Under the pieces are notes generated by a model. That model searched no databases. It was not told the origin of the DNA and saw nothing but the letters and a program-made list of their open reading frames with translations. Below are positions 1 through 8,139 of a stretch of DNA of 64,000 nt, in pieces. Numbering within the stretch: position 1 is the stretch's first letter; each line of letters opens with the position of its first letter. Both the position numbers and the translations under genes were made by a program. Source of the DNA: Streptomyces spiralis (lineage in GTDB: Bacteria > Actinomycetota > Actinomycetes > Streptomycetales > Streptomycetaceae); contig NZ_BNBC01000008.1 in assembly GCF_014654675.1 (NCBI RefSeq), positions 1 to 64,000 of the forward strand, written 5' to 3'.

Positions 1-550
1 TGCTGCCCGCGGTGCCGCCGGCGTTGGTGACCAGGTTGGGCAGCGAGTCGGGCTCGATGACGGTGGCGATCCGCAGGTTCGCGTACTTCGCGTCCGACAG
101 GATCGACGCGATCGGGTCGATGTAGTCGGTCTTGTACTTGTCGATATCGGTGGGTCCGAGCTCGCCGTTGGAGGCGAGGGCCGAGCAGTCGCGTCCGGGC
201 AGGTCGTAGATCACCAGCGTGATCAGGTTGGCGCCCTGCGACACCGCCTTGTCGAGGTGGTCGCGCAGGCCCATGCCGCCGTTGACGCCGTTGATCGCGG
301 CGATGCGGTCGAGCCAGACCGCCGTCGGCGTGTTGGCGACCGCGCTGCCTCCGGGCTCCGCCGCAGCGTGCGCGGACCACTCCGGGTTCACGTACCCCTT
401 GGCGCCCACGTACGGGTTGTCGACCCGGGTGGCGGCAGAGGCGGACTGCGGCGCGAGCGCCACGGCCAGCGCCGAGCCGAGGGCGAGGGCCGAGAGCACC
501 GAGAGACTGCGGTTGAGCCGCGATCTGGAGGGGCGTTGGAGCTTCTTCAC
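1..550 (-). CDS. Secreted GH6 cellulase/cellobiohydrolase, 5' part only
   Basis: Exported family 6 glycoside hydrolase that cleaves beta-1,4-glucan. The GTG start at 548-550 has an 'GGAAGGAAG' ribosome site just upstream (557-565). The N-terminus is a Sec signal peptide: KKLQR, a hydrophobic core, then cleavage near SASAATRVDNPY. The mature part starts directly in the GH6 fold (DNPYVGAKGYVNPEW, then VWLDRIAAINGVNGGMGLRD). It contains the family motif 'YDLPGRDCSALASNGEL', with the conserved Asp before Cys, and 'IATVIEPDSLPNLVTN'. No cellulose-binding module lies before the catalytic domain, so one may follow beyond the window edge. About 183 residues are visible; the gene runs off the left end. 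Together with the CebR-type operator upstream, this points to cellobiose-induced expression. GH6 assignment is firm; endo- versus exo-action cannot be judged. Confidence 0.9.
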   Translation of the reverse strand, partial: MKKLQRPSRSRLNRSLSVLSALALGSALAVALAPQSASAATRVDNPYVGAKGYVNPEWSAHAAAEPGGSAVANTPTAVWLDRIAAINGVNGGMGLRDHLDKAVSQGANLITLVIYDLPGRDCSALASNGELGPTDIDKYKTDYIDPIASILSDAKYANLRIATVIEPDSLPNLVTNAGGTAGS

Positions 551-1127
551 CGATGGCTTCCTTCCGTGGAGTTTCTGACGCGTGGTGGGGCCTTGCGTGA
601 CACCGCGCGCCGGTGGAGCCGCGACACACCGCGCCGTGTGCGGGCTGGTCGCCGGGCGCCGCTGGTGTGCCCGGCAACGGGGGAGGGGGAGCATGGGCAG
701 GTGACGTCCTGCCCCTGTGCGGGAATCGGCTGTGGGAGGTCCGTCCCTCGGGTGCGGGAGCGGGAGGACCTCGCGCACCCGAGAGGTCTGTCGGATTCGG
801 CCGCCGGCGGCGCTGGTGCCGCCTGCGTGCACCGTCGCCGTGGTGGTGCCGGCGGGATCGATGGGGTGGCCGTGGTCGCCGGTCTCATGTCGCTCGGGGC
901 CGCGATCTGCCGGCCGCCGGTGTGCCAGTACCTCCTGTCCGCTGAAGTGCCCCGTGCTCACTGACGATGCGCTCCTCGAAGACCCCGTGTTGCGCGCCCC
1001 TGCAACCGGTGCCCTTCGAGTGCGGTGGTACCTGCGCCGGGAGCGCCGCCCTGTCCGGACGTTCCGGACGGATCCCCCCACCGGCTGCCGCAAGCGGCAA
1101 CTCCCGTGGAGGGAAACCCCGTTGGTG

Positions 1128-1141
1128 TGGGAGCGCTCCCA
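1128..1141. promoter_or_regulatory. CebR-type operator upstream of the GH6 gene
   Basis: Perfect 14-bp palindrome TGGGAGCGCTCCCA, identical to the known Streptomyces CebR box, where the LacI-family repressor CebR binds and cello-oligosaccharides release it. It lies about 580 bp upstream of the cellulase start, with no gene between, so the cellulase is the likely target. The distance is odd for an operator at the promoter. Two further copies lie at 2493-2520. Confidence 0.85.
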
Positions 1142-1230
1142 ATGCGCTGAGGAAAATAACAAGCCCTGACACCGGTGGGAAGAGGGTTGACGGAAACATG
1201 GCGTAACAGCGTGTTCACGCAACATTTCGA

Positions 1231-1255
1231 CGCCCGGGGCGGTCGGCCCCGGGCG
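1231..1255 (-). terminator. Hairpin downstream of the LacI regulator
   Basis: A perfect 10-bp stem (CGCCCGGGGC / GCCCCGGGCG) with a 5-nt loop lies about 104 nt past the regulator stop. There is no T tract, as is common for GC-rich actinomycete terminators. It may insulate the cellulase promoter from regulator read-through. Confidence 0.5.
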
Positions 1256-1358
1256 CACCGCGTGAACAGGCCCTGTGACATGGGCTGTTGGGCCCTCGGC
1301 ACCCGTCGCGAGCGGCGGCTGCCGGACCGGTTTGCGGGTGGACGCGGGGCCTTCGTGC

Positions 1359-2387
1359 TCAGGTGGATTCGCGCAGCACCAGATCCGTGGACAGCACCAC
1401 GTGGCGCCGGACGGTGGTACGGGACTCGATCTCCTCCAGCAGCACCCGCGCCATGGTGCGGCCCATCTCCTCCGTCGGCTGTCTGACGCTCGACAGCGGT
1501 GGGTCCGAGTGCCGGGCGACCGTCGAGTCGTCGAAGCCGACCAGCGCCACGTCATCGGGCACGCGCCGCCCCGTCTGGCGCAGGACGTGCAGGGCGCCGC
1601 CGGCCATGACGTCGGAGGCCGCGAAGACGGCGTCGATGCCGGGGTGCCGCTCCAGCAGCTCCCGCATGGCGGCGCGGCCGCCCTCCTCCGTGAAGTCGCC
1701 GTGGGCGACGAGTGACACGTCCACGCCGTGGCCCGCGGCGTCCATCGCCTGGGTGTAGCCGTCCAGGCGGCAGCGGGCGGCGTACATGTCCAGCGGCCCG
1801 GTGATGGTGGCGACGGTCCGGCGTCCCCGCCCGAGCAGGTGCTCCGTCGCGGACCGCGCGCCGCCGACGTTGTCGGCGTCGACGTACGACATCCGCTCCC
1901 GTTCCGACCGCCGCCCGCTCAGCACCGTCGGCACCCCCAGCCGTTCCAGCAGATCGGGCAGCGGAGCGCCCTCGTGCACCGACACCAGCAGCACACCGTC
2001 GACCCTGCCGGCCTCCAGGTGCTGGGCCAGCCGCCGCCGCTCCTGGGGGGTGCGGATGAGCATGAGCAGCAACTGCATGTCCGTGTCGGCCAGTTCCGCG
2101 CTCACTCCGCGCAGCACGTCCAGGAAGAACGGCTCGGCGCTGAGCCGGGTCTCGGGCTCGGGGATGACCAGGGCGATCGCGTCCGTGCGGTCCGCGGCGA
2201 GCGCCCGTGCGGCACGGTTGGGTATGTACCCCAGCTCCGCGATCGCCTCCTCCACGGCCGCCCGAGCCTGGGGACTCACATGGGGGGCACCGTTGATCAC
2301 ACGCGAGACCGTGCCCCGCCCGACGCCGGCCCGTTCGGCGACCATCTCCAGCGTCGGCCGGCCGCCGCGCCGTCCTCCCGCACTCAT
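1359..2387 (-). CDS. LacI-family repressor, CebR-like
   Basis: 342-residue LacI/GalR regulator. Residues about 9-55 form the helix-turn-helix and hinge: 'RPTLEMVAERAGVGRGTVSR' and then 'VINGAPHVSPQARAAVEEA'. The hinge helix 'LGYIPNRAARALA' is followed by a periplasmic-binding-protein-like effector domain with 'AVFAASDVMAGGALHVLRQ' and 'DVALVGFDDSTVARHSDPPL'. The three perfect CebR boxes around it, two in its own upstream region and one before a cellulase gene, suggest that it is CebR or a paralogue that responds to cellobiose or cello-oligosaccharides and represses itself. No cebEFG transporter is next to it, so it may be a second CebR-type regulator in the genome. The ATG at 2387 directly begins the conserved N-terminal region. 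The family call is certain; the effector is inferred from the operators. Confidence 0.88.
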   Translation of the reverse strand: MSAGGRRGGRPTLEMVAERAGVGRGTVSRVINGAPHVSPQARAAVEEAIAELGYIPNRAARALAADRTDAIALVIPEPETRLSAEPFFLDVLRGVSAELADTDMQLLLMLIRTPQERRRLAQHLEAGRVDGVLLVSVHEGAPLPDLLERLGVPTVLSGRRSERERMSYVDADNVGGARSATEHLLGRGRRTVATITGPLDMYAARCRLDGYTQAMDAAGHGVDVSLVAHGDFTEEGGRAAMRELLERHPGIDAVFAASDVMAGGALHVLRQTGRRVPDDVALVGFDDSTVARHSDPPLSSVRQPTEEMGRTMARVLLEEIESRTTVRRHVVLSTDLVLREST

Positions 2388-2492
2388 CCGCGCCCATCCT
2401 CACCGGGGTTGACGAATCGTCAGTCGAAACGATTCGCAGCGTTCGTTCCCTTGACATCCCACCCGGGAACGGTGGACCGTCATTATGCCTAC

Positions 2493-2520
2493 TGGGAGCG
2501 CTCCCATGGGAGCGCTCCCA
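2493..2520. promoter_or_regulatory. Two CebR-type operators in exact tandem
   Basis: TGGGAGCGCTCCCA occurs at 2493-2506 and again at 2507-2520 with no base between, giving two abutting 14-bp palindromes. Their centres are 14 bp apart, so two dimers would sit on different faces of the helix. The pair lies 106-133 bp upstream of the LacI-type regulator start and most simply serves autoregulation. No intact gene starts on the plus strand nearby, only remnants. Confidence 0.85.
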
Positions 2521-2795
2521 AAGCTCGTCCACCGACCGCGCCGACGGGACCGAGCGCTTCACTTGGCGGAGGACCGATCGAGTCGGTGGACCGAGAACGC
2601 CGCATAACGGAGGGGGGCATGGGTTCATGCGCCTCGAAGGGGGCGGATCGCAGCGGAGCCACAGGCCGTGGACGTGCCGTCCCGGTCGACCACGACGGGC
2701 GGGAGGTGACCGGCCGAGGAGAGCGAACAGCTGAGGATGTCGGGGGCGGGTGCGGCGTGCCTCGTCGTTGATGATCCCGCGGCTGCTTCTGTGTC

Positions 2796-2970
2796 GGCCC
2801 AGATCGCCGGCAGGGTGAGACCCTCAGCACTGGGCGTACCGGGATCGGCGGTGTAGGTGGTGATGGAGACGTGCGGGTCGCCGGGCAGCGCGAAGTCGTC
2901 GTACGCGAGGTCCATCCTGCCGACGGCCGGGTGATGGACGACCTTGCGCCCGCGGGAGTGGCGGCGCACA
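2796..2970 (-). pseudogene. Remnant of an MmyB-type XRE regulator (C-terminal part only)
   Basis: The minus strand still encodes the end of an MmyB-like ligand-binding domain: 'GRKVVHHPAVGRMDLAYDDF', 'ALPGDPHVSITTYTADPGTP', then 'AEGLTLPAIW'. Functional relatives have an N-terminal XRE helix-turn-helix and about 270 residues; here everything before this point is missing. The frame runs on without a stop near the usual C-terminus, so the end is also altered. Upstream of about 2970 the sequence changes abruptly to the remnant of an SDR gene on the other strand. MmyB-type regulators are commonly divergent from SDR genes, which explains the pairing. Confidence 0.7.
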
Positions 2971-2975
2971 CGGTT

Positions 2976-3140
2976 CAGAACCAGGCCGAAGCCATGGTCC
3001 GGATCCTCGAGGAACAGCCCATCGGTCGATTGGGGAGGGCGGACGAGGTCGCAGCAGCCGTCCTGTGGCTGTGCAGCCTTGGCGCCGGCTTCGTCACCGC
3101 CACGGCTCTCCCCGTCGACGGTGGCTTCACCGCCCACTGA
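2976..3140 (+). pseudogene. Remnant of a short-chain dehydrogenase (C-terminal part only)
   Basis: The last 50 or so codons of an SDR oxidoreductase are intact: 'QPIGRLGRADEVAAAVLWLC' and then 'TATALPVDGGFTAH' followed by a stop. This is the typical C-terminal helix and 'PVDGG' end of the family. The Rossmann motif, the catalytic Ser-Tyr-Lys and about 200 residues are absent. The reading frame can be extended 5' to 2871 only through sequence that belongs to the opposite-strand regulator remnant, so that extension is not SDR sequence. Not expected to be active. Confidence 0.75.
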
Positions 3141-3168
3141 TGTCGCCCGGCACCCTCGCATGTTCGAT

Positions 3169-3185
3169 TTATCGTTCGATAATCT
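3169..3185 (+). promoter_or_regulatory. Palindrome and -10 box before the Y-family-like gene
   Basis: TTATCG-TT-CGATAA (3169-3182) is a perfect 6+2+6 inverted repeat and is markedly AT-rich for this DNA. It overlaps TAATCT (3180-3185), a good -10 element. The sequence also holds GTTCGAT twice as a direct repeat, but not the CGAAC-N4-GTTCG arrangement of a LexA box. Transcription would start near 3192, giving a short leader that contains the GGGAGG site used by the next gene. Confidence 0.5.
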
Positions 3186-3210
3186 GGAGGGTGTGCGGGA
3201 GGTGACCGGG

Positions 3211-4221
3211 ATGAGCGCGGCGGCAGCATCGGGACGAGGCCAGCCGACGGTGATGCATGTGCGCTGCCCGGACCACCTTCCCGAAGAGCTCTACCGGCAG
3301 GTCCTGGAACAGCTGGCGGACCTGTCCCCGGTGGTGCGGGCGCTGCCGCCGGCGGCGGCACTGGTGGAACTGAAGGGTGCGCTTCGCTACCACGGCACGG
3401 ACGCCCGCGGGCTGGGCGAGATCCTGCGGATCCGCACCGTCTCCCGGCTCGGGATGGACGTCCGCGTCGGCATCGGCCCCTCGATCACCGTGGCGGCCAC
3501 CGCGTCCGCTCGGACACCGGAGCCCGGCGGCGTCCTGGCCGTCGCCGCCGACCAGGTCACCGACTGGCTGGCGCCCCTGCCCGTGGACGCCCTGCACGGC
3601 ATCGGCCCCCGCCAGGCCGAGGCCCTGCACGACTACGGCATCCACACCGTCGGCCTGCTCGCCGCGGTACCCCCGGCCCTCGTGCAGCGCCTGCTCGGCG
3701 GCCGGGCCGGCCGGGAGGCCGCGGACCGGTCCCGAGGCATCGACCCCCGCCCCGTCGTCCCCCAGGCCCCGCCCGCTGCCGCCGCGGTCCGCCGCACCTT
3801 CCCCCAGCACACCCTCGACGGCGCCGAGGTCCGCGCCGCCCTGCTCGGCCTGGTCGTACGGCTGGGCGTGCTGCTGCGCAGGCGCGACCAGGCCGCCCGC
3901 GCCCTGACCCTGGCCCTGAGGTTCGCCGACGGCACCTCCTGGGAGAAGACCCGCCGCCTCACGGAGCCGTCCGCACACGACGACGACCTGCGCACGGCGG
4001 CCTACCGGCTGATGGACGCGGCCGGCCTGCAGCGCGGACGCCTGACCGGCATCGCCCTCAAGGCCGAGGACCTCGCCGACGCCGGCCAGGTCGCCCGGCA
4101 GATCAGCCTCGACCATGCCCGCGAGGCACGCCTGGCAGCCGAGGAGACCATGGACCGCATCCGCGACAGGTTCGGCCCCGGCGCGATCGGTCCGGCCGCC
4201 GTGTTCCGCCGGGTCTCATGA
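3211..4221 (+). CDS. Y-family DNA polymerase-like protein lacking catalytic residues
   Basis: 336 residues related to DinB/UmuC polymerases. The order is a short palm start ('[20 protein letters not shown]'), a palm segment ('[20 protein letters not shown]', then '[17 protein letters not shown]'), the thumb helix-hairpin-helix ('[20 protein letters not shown]' and '[20 protein letters not shown]') and a little-finger domain ('[20 protein letters not shown]'). The metal-binding Asp of motif I and the Asp-Glu of 'SIDEAFLD' are replaced ([14 protein letters not shown]). The stretch between these motifs is only about 40 residues, so most of the fingers is missing. Polymerase activity is therefore unlikely; an accessory role like that of ImuB is possible. 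No imuA or dnaE2 gene lies nearby. Start chosen at ATG 3211 for its GGGAGG (3197-3202); GTG 3193 and GTG 3202 are alternatives. Confidence 0.8.
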   Translation: MSAAAASGRGQPTVMHVRCPDHLPEELYRQVLEQLADLSPVVRALPPAAALVELKGALRYHGTDARGLGEILRIRTVSRLGMDVRVGIGPSITVAATASARTPEPGGVLAVAADQVTDWLAPLPVDALHGIGPRQAEALHDYGIHTVGLLAAVPPALVQRLLGGRAGREAADRSRGIDPRPVVPQAPPAAAAVRRTFPQHTLDGAEVRAALLGLVVRLGVLLRRRDQAARALTLALRFADGTSWEKTRRLTEPSAHDDDLRTAAYRLMDAAGLQRGRLTGIALKAEDLADAGQVARQISLDHAREARLAAEETMDRIRDRFGPGAIGPAAVFRRVS

Positions 4222-5424
4222 GGCGCCGGACCGGCCGGGGGCGTAGGGGGTGAAGTGCGCGGGGGCGTGGTCGATGGGCGGCACGTCGGAGCGCCAGGCC
4301 GTGAGGATCTGGGCACTGCACACGAACAGCCCGTGCGGCAGCGCGTCCAGGGGCCACCACCGCCAGCCGCCCACCTTCTCGTCCGGCTGGTCGGAGGGCT
4401 CGCCCTGCCACGCCGAGACAACGGCGCCGACGGTGACGCGTACGACGTCCTCGACATGGTCGACGAGTGTGCCGAGCAGAGTCACGTCCTCGGGCCGTGC
4501 CATGAGCCCGGTCTCCTCCGCGAGTTCGCGTACGACGGTCTCCTCCAGGGACTCCCCGGGTTCGACGGTGCCGCCGGGCAGCTCCCAGGTGCCGTGCCGG
4601 TGCCGTCCCAGCAGCAGGCCGTGCTCGCCGAACACGATGGCGCCGACACCGATCGCGGCGTGCGGTGTGGGTGGGCGCCGACTCCGCGGGCGGCTGGTCA
4701 CGTGCGACGGGCCGGTGCGGGGGCGGCGCCGGGCCTGGACGAGCTGGACGACCACGGGATCGCCGTCGTCAGGCGCGGTGAGCAGTTCGATCGCCTCCAC
4801 CCGGAAACCGTGGTCGGACAGGAGATCCGCCCAGAGCCGCGGAGTGAGCACCCACATCCGGGTGGGGATGGGTTCCTCGTCGCGCAGCCGGATCAACTGC
4901 CGGCGTGGTGCCACCTCGCCGTACGGTCCCCGGCCCTCGGCGTCGGTGTGCAGGGCGGAGAAGACGAGGGGCGCACCGTCGGCCAGGTTGTCCCGCAGCG
5001 CCGGCAGCAGGTGGTGCGGATCGACGCAGCCGAAGGTACGGAGGCCGTAGGCGGCCTCGTACGGCTTCGCGCGGCGCAGGTGCTCTGCCGCGTCCCCGCA
5101 CAGGAAGCGGACTCCTGGCTCCGTTCCGTGCTCGTTCAGCGCCCGCTGGTGCTGGGTGGGGGACAGGTCGACGCCGTCCACGCGGGCGCCGTACTCGCGG
5201 GCCAGGTGGACGGCGTGCACCCCGGGACCGGATCCGATGTCGAGGATCCGCTTGCCGCGGATGTCTCCGAGCACCTCGGCTCCCGGGCCCACGCCGGGCC
5301 AGAATCCCCAGTCGATGCGATCGGGTACGGGGGGCGAGTACCCGCGGTCCAGCTGTCGCCGGCCGTAGACGGTCCAGCTCTGTTCACCGTCGGGGTGTGC
5401 CGTCACGCTGCCGTCGCCTGCCAT
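4216..5424 (-). CDS. Bifunctional SAM methyltransferase / Nudix hydrolase
   Basis: 402-residue fusion. Residues about 60-230 are a class I SAM-dependent methyltransferase with motif I '[20 protein letters not shown]' and '[19 protein letters not shown]'. After a linker rich in Arg and Pro, residues about 255-385 form a Nudix domain with the full box '[20 protein letters not shown]' continuing ETGL, which binds the metal and hydrolyses a nucleoside diphosphate-linked substrate. The same fusion is known in other Streptomyces; the substrates of both halves are unknown. The ATG at 5422-5424 is chosen because a purine-rich site (GGAGAGGCGG) lies about 5 nt upstream. Its stop overlaps the end of the convergent polymerase-like gene by 6 bp. 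Confidence 0.85.
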   Translation of the reverse strand: MAGDGSVTAHPDGEQSWTVYGRRQLDRGYSPPVPDRIDWGFWPGVGPGAEVLGDIRGKRILDIGSGPGVHAVHLAREYGARVDGVDLSPTQHQRALNEHGTEPGVRFLCGDAAEHLRRAKPYEAAYGLRTFGCVDPHHLLPALRDNLADGAPLVFSALHTDAEGRGPYGEVAPRRQLIRLRDEEPIPTRMWVLTPRLWADLLSDHGFRVEAIELLTAPDDGDPVVVQLVQARRRPRTGPSHVTSRPRSRRPPTPHAAIGVGAIVFGEHGLLLGRHRHGTWELPGGTVEPGESLEETVVRELAEETGLMARPEDVTLLGTLVDHVEDVVRVTVGAVVSAWQGEPSDQPDEKVGGWRWWPLDALPHGLFVCSAQILTAWRSDVPPIDHAPAHFTPYAPGRSGAS

Positions 5425-5581
5425 GGGGCACCGCCTCTCCGGAGGACGTGCGGAACGCGTCCGCCGGCCGATCCGCGATGCTCCCACGGATACCACCCGG
5501 CGTCACCAGGGCCGGTGCGATGCCACGCGACCGCACGGCTGAAACCGTCGCGGCACACGCTCCTCGGTGACCGCCCCGGCA

Positions 5582-6112
5582 TCAGGAGGGTTCAGGCGGG
5601 TAGGTGAGACGGCCGTCCTGGACGCGCGCGCGTTTGTCCAGTGCGGCGGGCTTCGTCGTGGTGGGCGACATGATGTTCACGACCTCGGCGCCCGCGACGA
5701 TCAGCGCGTCGGTGATCAGCCTGCGGTGGCAGCGCCAGGGCACCGCCTCGCTGCACATGATCGCGGGCCGTTCGTGTCCGGCCAGTTCGAGCAGTTCGTT
5801 CAGGCCCTCGGCGAATTCGTCGGTGGCCATGTAGTCGGCGTAGTCGCGGAAGGCCTTGACCCGCCATGCGCCGTTCTCACTCGGTACGCCCTTGGGGGTG
5901 TGGCGCCGGCCGCCCAGTTTCGGGATCCACCGGTAGGCGATGTCGGGCGGCAGCGCGTCGATGATCGCCGGCTGGTTCCACTGCGGGAACTTGCGCGAAG
6001 AGGGGTACGAACGCACATCGACGAGGCAGGTGATCCCGTTGTTCCGCAGCATCTCCAGCATGTCGCCGAAGTCCCGAGTCGAATGCCCCACCGTACAGAT
6101 GCGGTTCGTCAT
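5582..6112 (-). CDS. DUF488 family protein
   Basis: A 176-residue DUF488 protein. The N-terminus 'RICTVGHSTRDFGDMLEMLR' and the block 'LVDVRSYPSSRKFPQWNQPA' are the family signature; 'LGGRRHTPKGVPSENGAW', 'LLELAGHERPAIMCSEA' and 'CHRRLITDALI' (conserved Cys and His) follow. Function is unknown; a nucleic-acid or stress role has been suggested for the family. The start is ambiguous: ATG 6110-6112 matches family N-termini, but a perfect AAGGAGG abuts it with no spacer, while GTG 6146-6148 would add 12 residues without a clear ribosome site. A 9-bp tandem repeat lies immediately upstream. Confidence 0.8.
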   Translation of the reverse strand: MTNRICTVGHSTRDFGDMLEMLRNNGITCLVDVRSYPSSRKFPQWNQPAIIDALPPDIAYRWIPKLGGRRHTPKGVPSENGAWRVKAFRDYADYMATDEFAEGLNELLELAGHERPAIMCSEAVPWRCHRRLITDALIVAGAEVVNIMSPTTTKPAALDKRARVQDGRLTYPPEPS

Positions 6113-6160
6113 CCTCCTTATGCTCGTCCGGTTCTCCCCGGTCGGCACGATCGGCCGGCC

Positions 6161-6231
6161 AACCCGGCCAACCCGGCCAACCCGGCCAACCCGGCCAACC
6201 CTGCCACCCGGCCACCCCGGCCGCCCCGGCC
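6161..6231. repeat. 9-bp tandem repeat AACCCGGCC
   Basis: Four perfect units (6161-6196) and one variant (AACCCTGCC, 6197-6205) continue into a degenerate C-rich tail to about 6231. The array fills the short divergent interval between the DUF488 gene and the SpoIIE phosphatase gene, where both promoters must lie. The unit length is a multiple of three, but neither coding start needs it. Confidence 0.8.
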
Positions 6232-6303
6232 GGACCCGCCTCGCCCGGCGGTCGGCGGTCCGGTGGTCCCACCGGCCCAGCCGGGCCGGACGAGGTCGCG
6301 GGG

Positions 6304-7437
6304 ATGGGGCACATTGGAGACATGCGGTACCTCACCCGTGTGCGGGAGCTGTGGCGCTCCAGCCATGCGCTGGTGGCGATTCCCGTCGGGCTGGTCGTAG
6401 TGATCACCGTGGTGGACATCCACTCGCCGGAGACCATCCACCTCGGACCGTTGCTCGTCGTGGCCCCCGCCATCACCGCCTCGTTCGGCGGTCCCCGGAC
6501 GACCGGACTGATCGGGGCACTCGCGGTGGGGGCCCAGGTCCTCATCGCCGTGCTCCACGGCGGTCTGGCCACCGCGAATCACATCGCGCAGATCGTCGCC
6601 CTGGCGATCCTGTCGATCTTCATCGTCTTCGTCTGCTTCGTCCGTGACCGGCGCAAGGAGGAGCTGGCCCAGGTGCGGTCGGTCTCCGAAGCCGCGCAGC
6701 GGGCGCTGCTGCGCCCGCTGCCGCACCGTCTCGGCCCCCTGCACCTCGCGTGTTCGTACCTGGCCGCCGAGCGGGAGGCCCGCATCGGCGGTGATCTGTA
6801 CGCGGTGACCCATGCCGACCACCGCGCGCGCCTGATCATCGCGGATGTCAGGGGCAAGGGGCTGGGCGCGATCGGCCAGGCGGCCATGCTGCTGGGCGCG
6901 TTCCAGGAGGCCTCCCACCATCACCCCACGCTGCCGGCGCTCGCCGAGGCGCTGGACGGCAGTGTCCGCCGGTACCACGCCCAGTTCCCCGAGGCGGACG
7001 AGGAGGCCCTGGAGCACTTCGTCACCGCGCTGCTGCTGGAGATCCCCGACCACGGCCCGATGGCCCGGATGATCGACTGCGGTCACCCGCCGCCGCTCCT
7101 GATCCACAGAGGCCAGGTGACGGAGGTCGTCAGCCCCCACCCGGCACCCCCGCTGGGCCTGCACGCGCTGCGGCCGGAGGCCTACGTCTCGTACCCGTTC
7201 ACGTTCCAGGCCGGCGACACACTCCTCCTGTACACCGACGGCGTGCTGGAGGCGCGCGACCCCAACCGGGACTTCTATCCGCTCCAGGAACGCGTCGGAC
7301 TGTGGACGAGAAGCAGTCCCGAGGCCCTTGTCCAGCGCATCCGACGTGATCTGCTGACCCATTGCTCCGGAGCGCTCGGCGACGACGCGGCGATCGTGGC
7401 TCTCAGGCATGCGCACGAACCGCGCACCGCCGTATGA
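6304..7437 (+). CDS. Membrane-anchored SpoIIE-type PP2C phosphatase
   Basis: 377 residues. The first about 120 hold three to four membrane segments ('VAIPVGLVVVITVVDI', 'LLVVAPAITASFGGP', 'ALAVGAQVLIAVL', 'IVALAILSIFIVFVCFV'). A cytoplasmic SpoIIE domain follows: 'RIGGDLYAVTHADHRARLII', 'ADVRGKGLGAIGQAAMLLGA', 'MIDCGHPPPLLIHRGQ', 'LLLYTDGVLEARD' and 'GDDAAIVALRH', with the metal-binding Asp residues kept. Such phosphatases dephosphorylate anti-anti-sigma factors. The convergent neighbour is an RsbW-like ATPase, the enzyme type that adds that phosphate. ATG 6304 has a GAGG about 8 nt upstream; ATG 6322 is the alternative. Confidence 0.88.
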   Translation: MGHIGDMRYLTRVRELWRSSHALVAIPVGLVVVITVVDIHSPETIHLGPLLVVAPAITASFGGPRTTGLIGALAVGAQVLIAVLHGGLATANHIAQIVALAILSIFIVFVCFVRDRRKEELAQVRSVSEAAQRALLRPLPHRLGPLHLACSYLAAEREARIGGDLYAVTHADHRARLIIADVRGKGLGAIGQAAMLLGAFQEASHHHPTLPALAEALDGSVRRYHAQFPEADEEALEHFVTALLLEIPDHGPMARMIDCGHPPPLLIHRGQVTEVVSPHPAPPLGLHALRPEAYVSYPFTFQAGDTLLLYTDGVLEARDPNRDFYPLQERVGLWTRSSPEALVQRIRRDLLTHCSGALGDDAAIVALRHAHEPRTAV

Positions 7438-7449
7438 GGGCCTCGGCGA

Positions 7450-8091
7450 TCACCGGCCCTCCGGCCCGGTCCTGTCGACGGGGAGGGTGCACCACGTGGT
7501 CTTCCGGCCGGGGCCGTCCCGGCGCGCGCCCCAGGCCGACGCGATCGCCTGGACCAGGTGCATCCCACGACCCTGCTCCTCCTCGAGGCCGGCGCGCCGG
7601 ACGACGGGCCGCGCCGAGGCGCCGTCCGTCACCTCCACCAGCAGGCGGTCACCGATCTGCATCAGGTTCAGCGTGATCCACGCCTCGGGCGCGTGCCTGA
7701 TCGCGTTGCCGACCAGCTCGCTGACGATCAGCCGGCCGTCGTCGACGGTCTCGGACGGGCAGCCCCACGAGGCCAGGGCCGCGCCCACCGCCGTACGCAC
7801 CCGGCCCAGCTCGGCCGCCACCGGCCGGAGGTGGAGATGCACGTGCCGGCCGATGCCCAGGTCGCAGTCGGCACACACGGAGGGCGGACGGCCGGCCGCC
7901 GGGGCGCCGGAGGCGTACGGCGCGCGCTCCGGCTGCCGGGGCACCTCGGTGTCGTGCGACTCCGGCCGCTCGCGGTCGTCGGGGGCGTGCGGCGCGTCCT
8001 CCGGCTGCCGGGGGGCCCGCGTGTCGCGTGGCTCCGTACAGGCGCGTGCCGTGCGGCGGCGCGGGTCGTGAACGTCTGTGATCGCGGACAT
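7450..8091 (-). CDS. RsbW-like ATP-binding regulator (HATPase_c)
   Basis: 213 residues. The C-terminal about 130 form a GHKL ATPase of the anti-sigma/serine-kinase type: N box 'GRLIVSELVGNAIRHAPEAW', 'LLVEVTDGASARPVV' and the lid motif 'GRGMHLVQAIASAWG'. The N-terminal 70 residues are polar and low in complexity, with an imperfect internal repeat (PRQPEDAPHA... and PRQPERAPYA...). They are followed by 'VCADCDLGIGRHVHLHLRPV', a possible metal-binding Cys pair. GGGAGGG lies 6 nt before the ATG. It ends 13 bp from the convergent SpoIIE phosphatase, suggesting a partner-switching pair, though no anti-anti-sigma gene is present. Confidence 0.82.
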   Translation of the reverse strand: MSAITDVHDPRRRTARACTEPRDTRAPRQPEDAPHAPDDRERPESHDTEVPRQPERAPYASGAPAAGRPPSVCADCDLGIGRHVHLHLRPVAAELGRVRTAVGAALASWGCPSETVDDGRLIVSELVGNAIRHAPEAWITLNLMQIGDRLLVEVTDGASARPVVRRAGLEEEQGRGMHLVQAIASAWGARRDGPGRKTTWCTLPVDRTGPEGR

Positions 8092-8139
8092 CGGTACCCT
8101 CCCGAGGGTCCTTCACCGGAGGTGGCCGGCAGGGGTGCG

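Larger units (their letters stand above)
551..1358. other. Long gene-free leader between the GH6 gene and the LacI regulator
   Basis: No convincing gene was found in these 808 bases on either strand; the open frames have poor codon structure and no recognisable protein. The stretch holds a hairpin that could end the regulator transcript (1231-1255) and a perfect CebR-type operator (1128-1141). If the operator marks the cellulase promoter, the mRNA leader would be about 570 nt, which is unusually long. A small perfect hairpin, TGCCGC-AA-GCGGCA, lies near 1085-1100. Confidence 0.6.

Noticed and set aside
551..888. Minus-strand small open frame in the cellulase leader as a leader peptide gene
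   Set aside because: Arg/Pro/Ser-rich composition, no ribosome site and no similarity; more likely untranslated.
2871..2975. N-terminal extension of the SDR fragment as a complete 89-residue gene
   Set aside because: This part is the complement of the MmyB regulator tail, so the open frame is a chance continuation.
3163..3180. Possible LexA (SOS) box before the Y-family-like gene
   Set aside because: GTTCGAT occurs twice but as a direct repeat; the inverted CGAAC-N4-GTTCG needed for LexA is absent.
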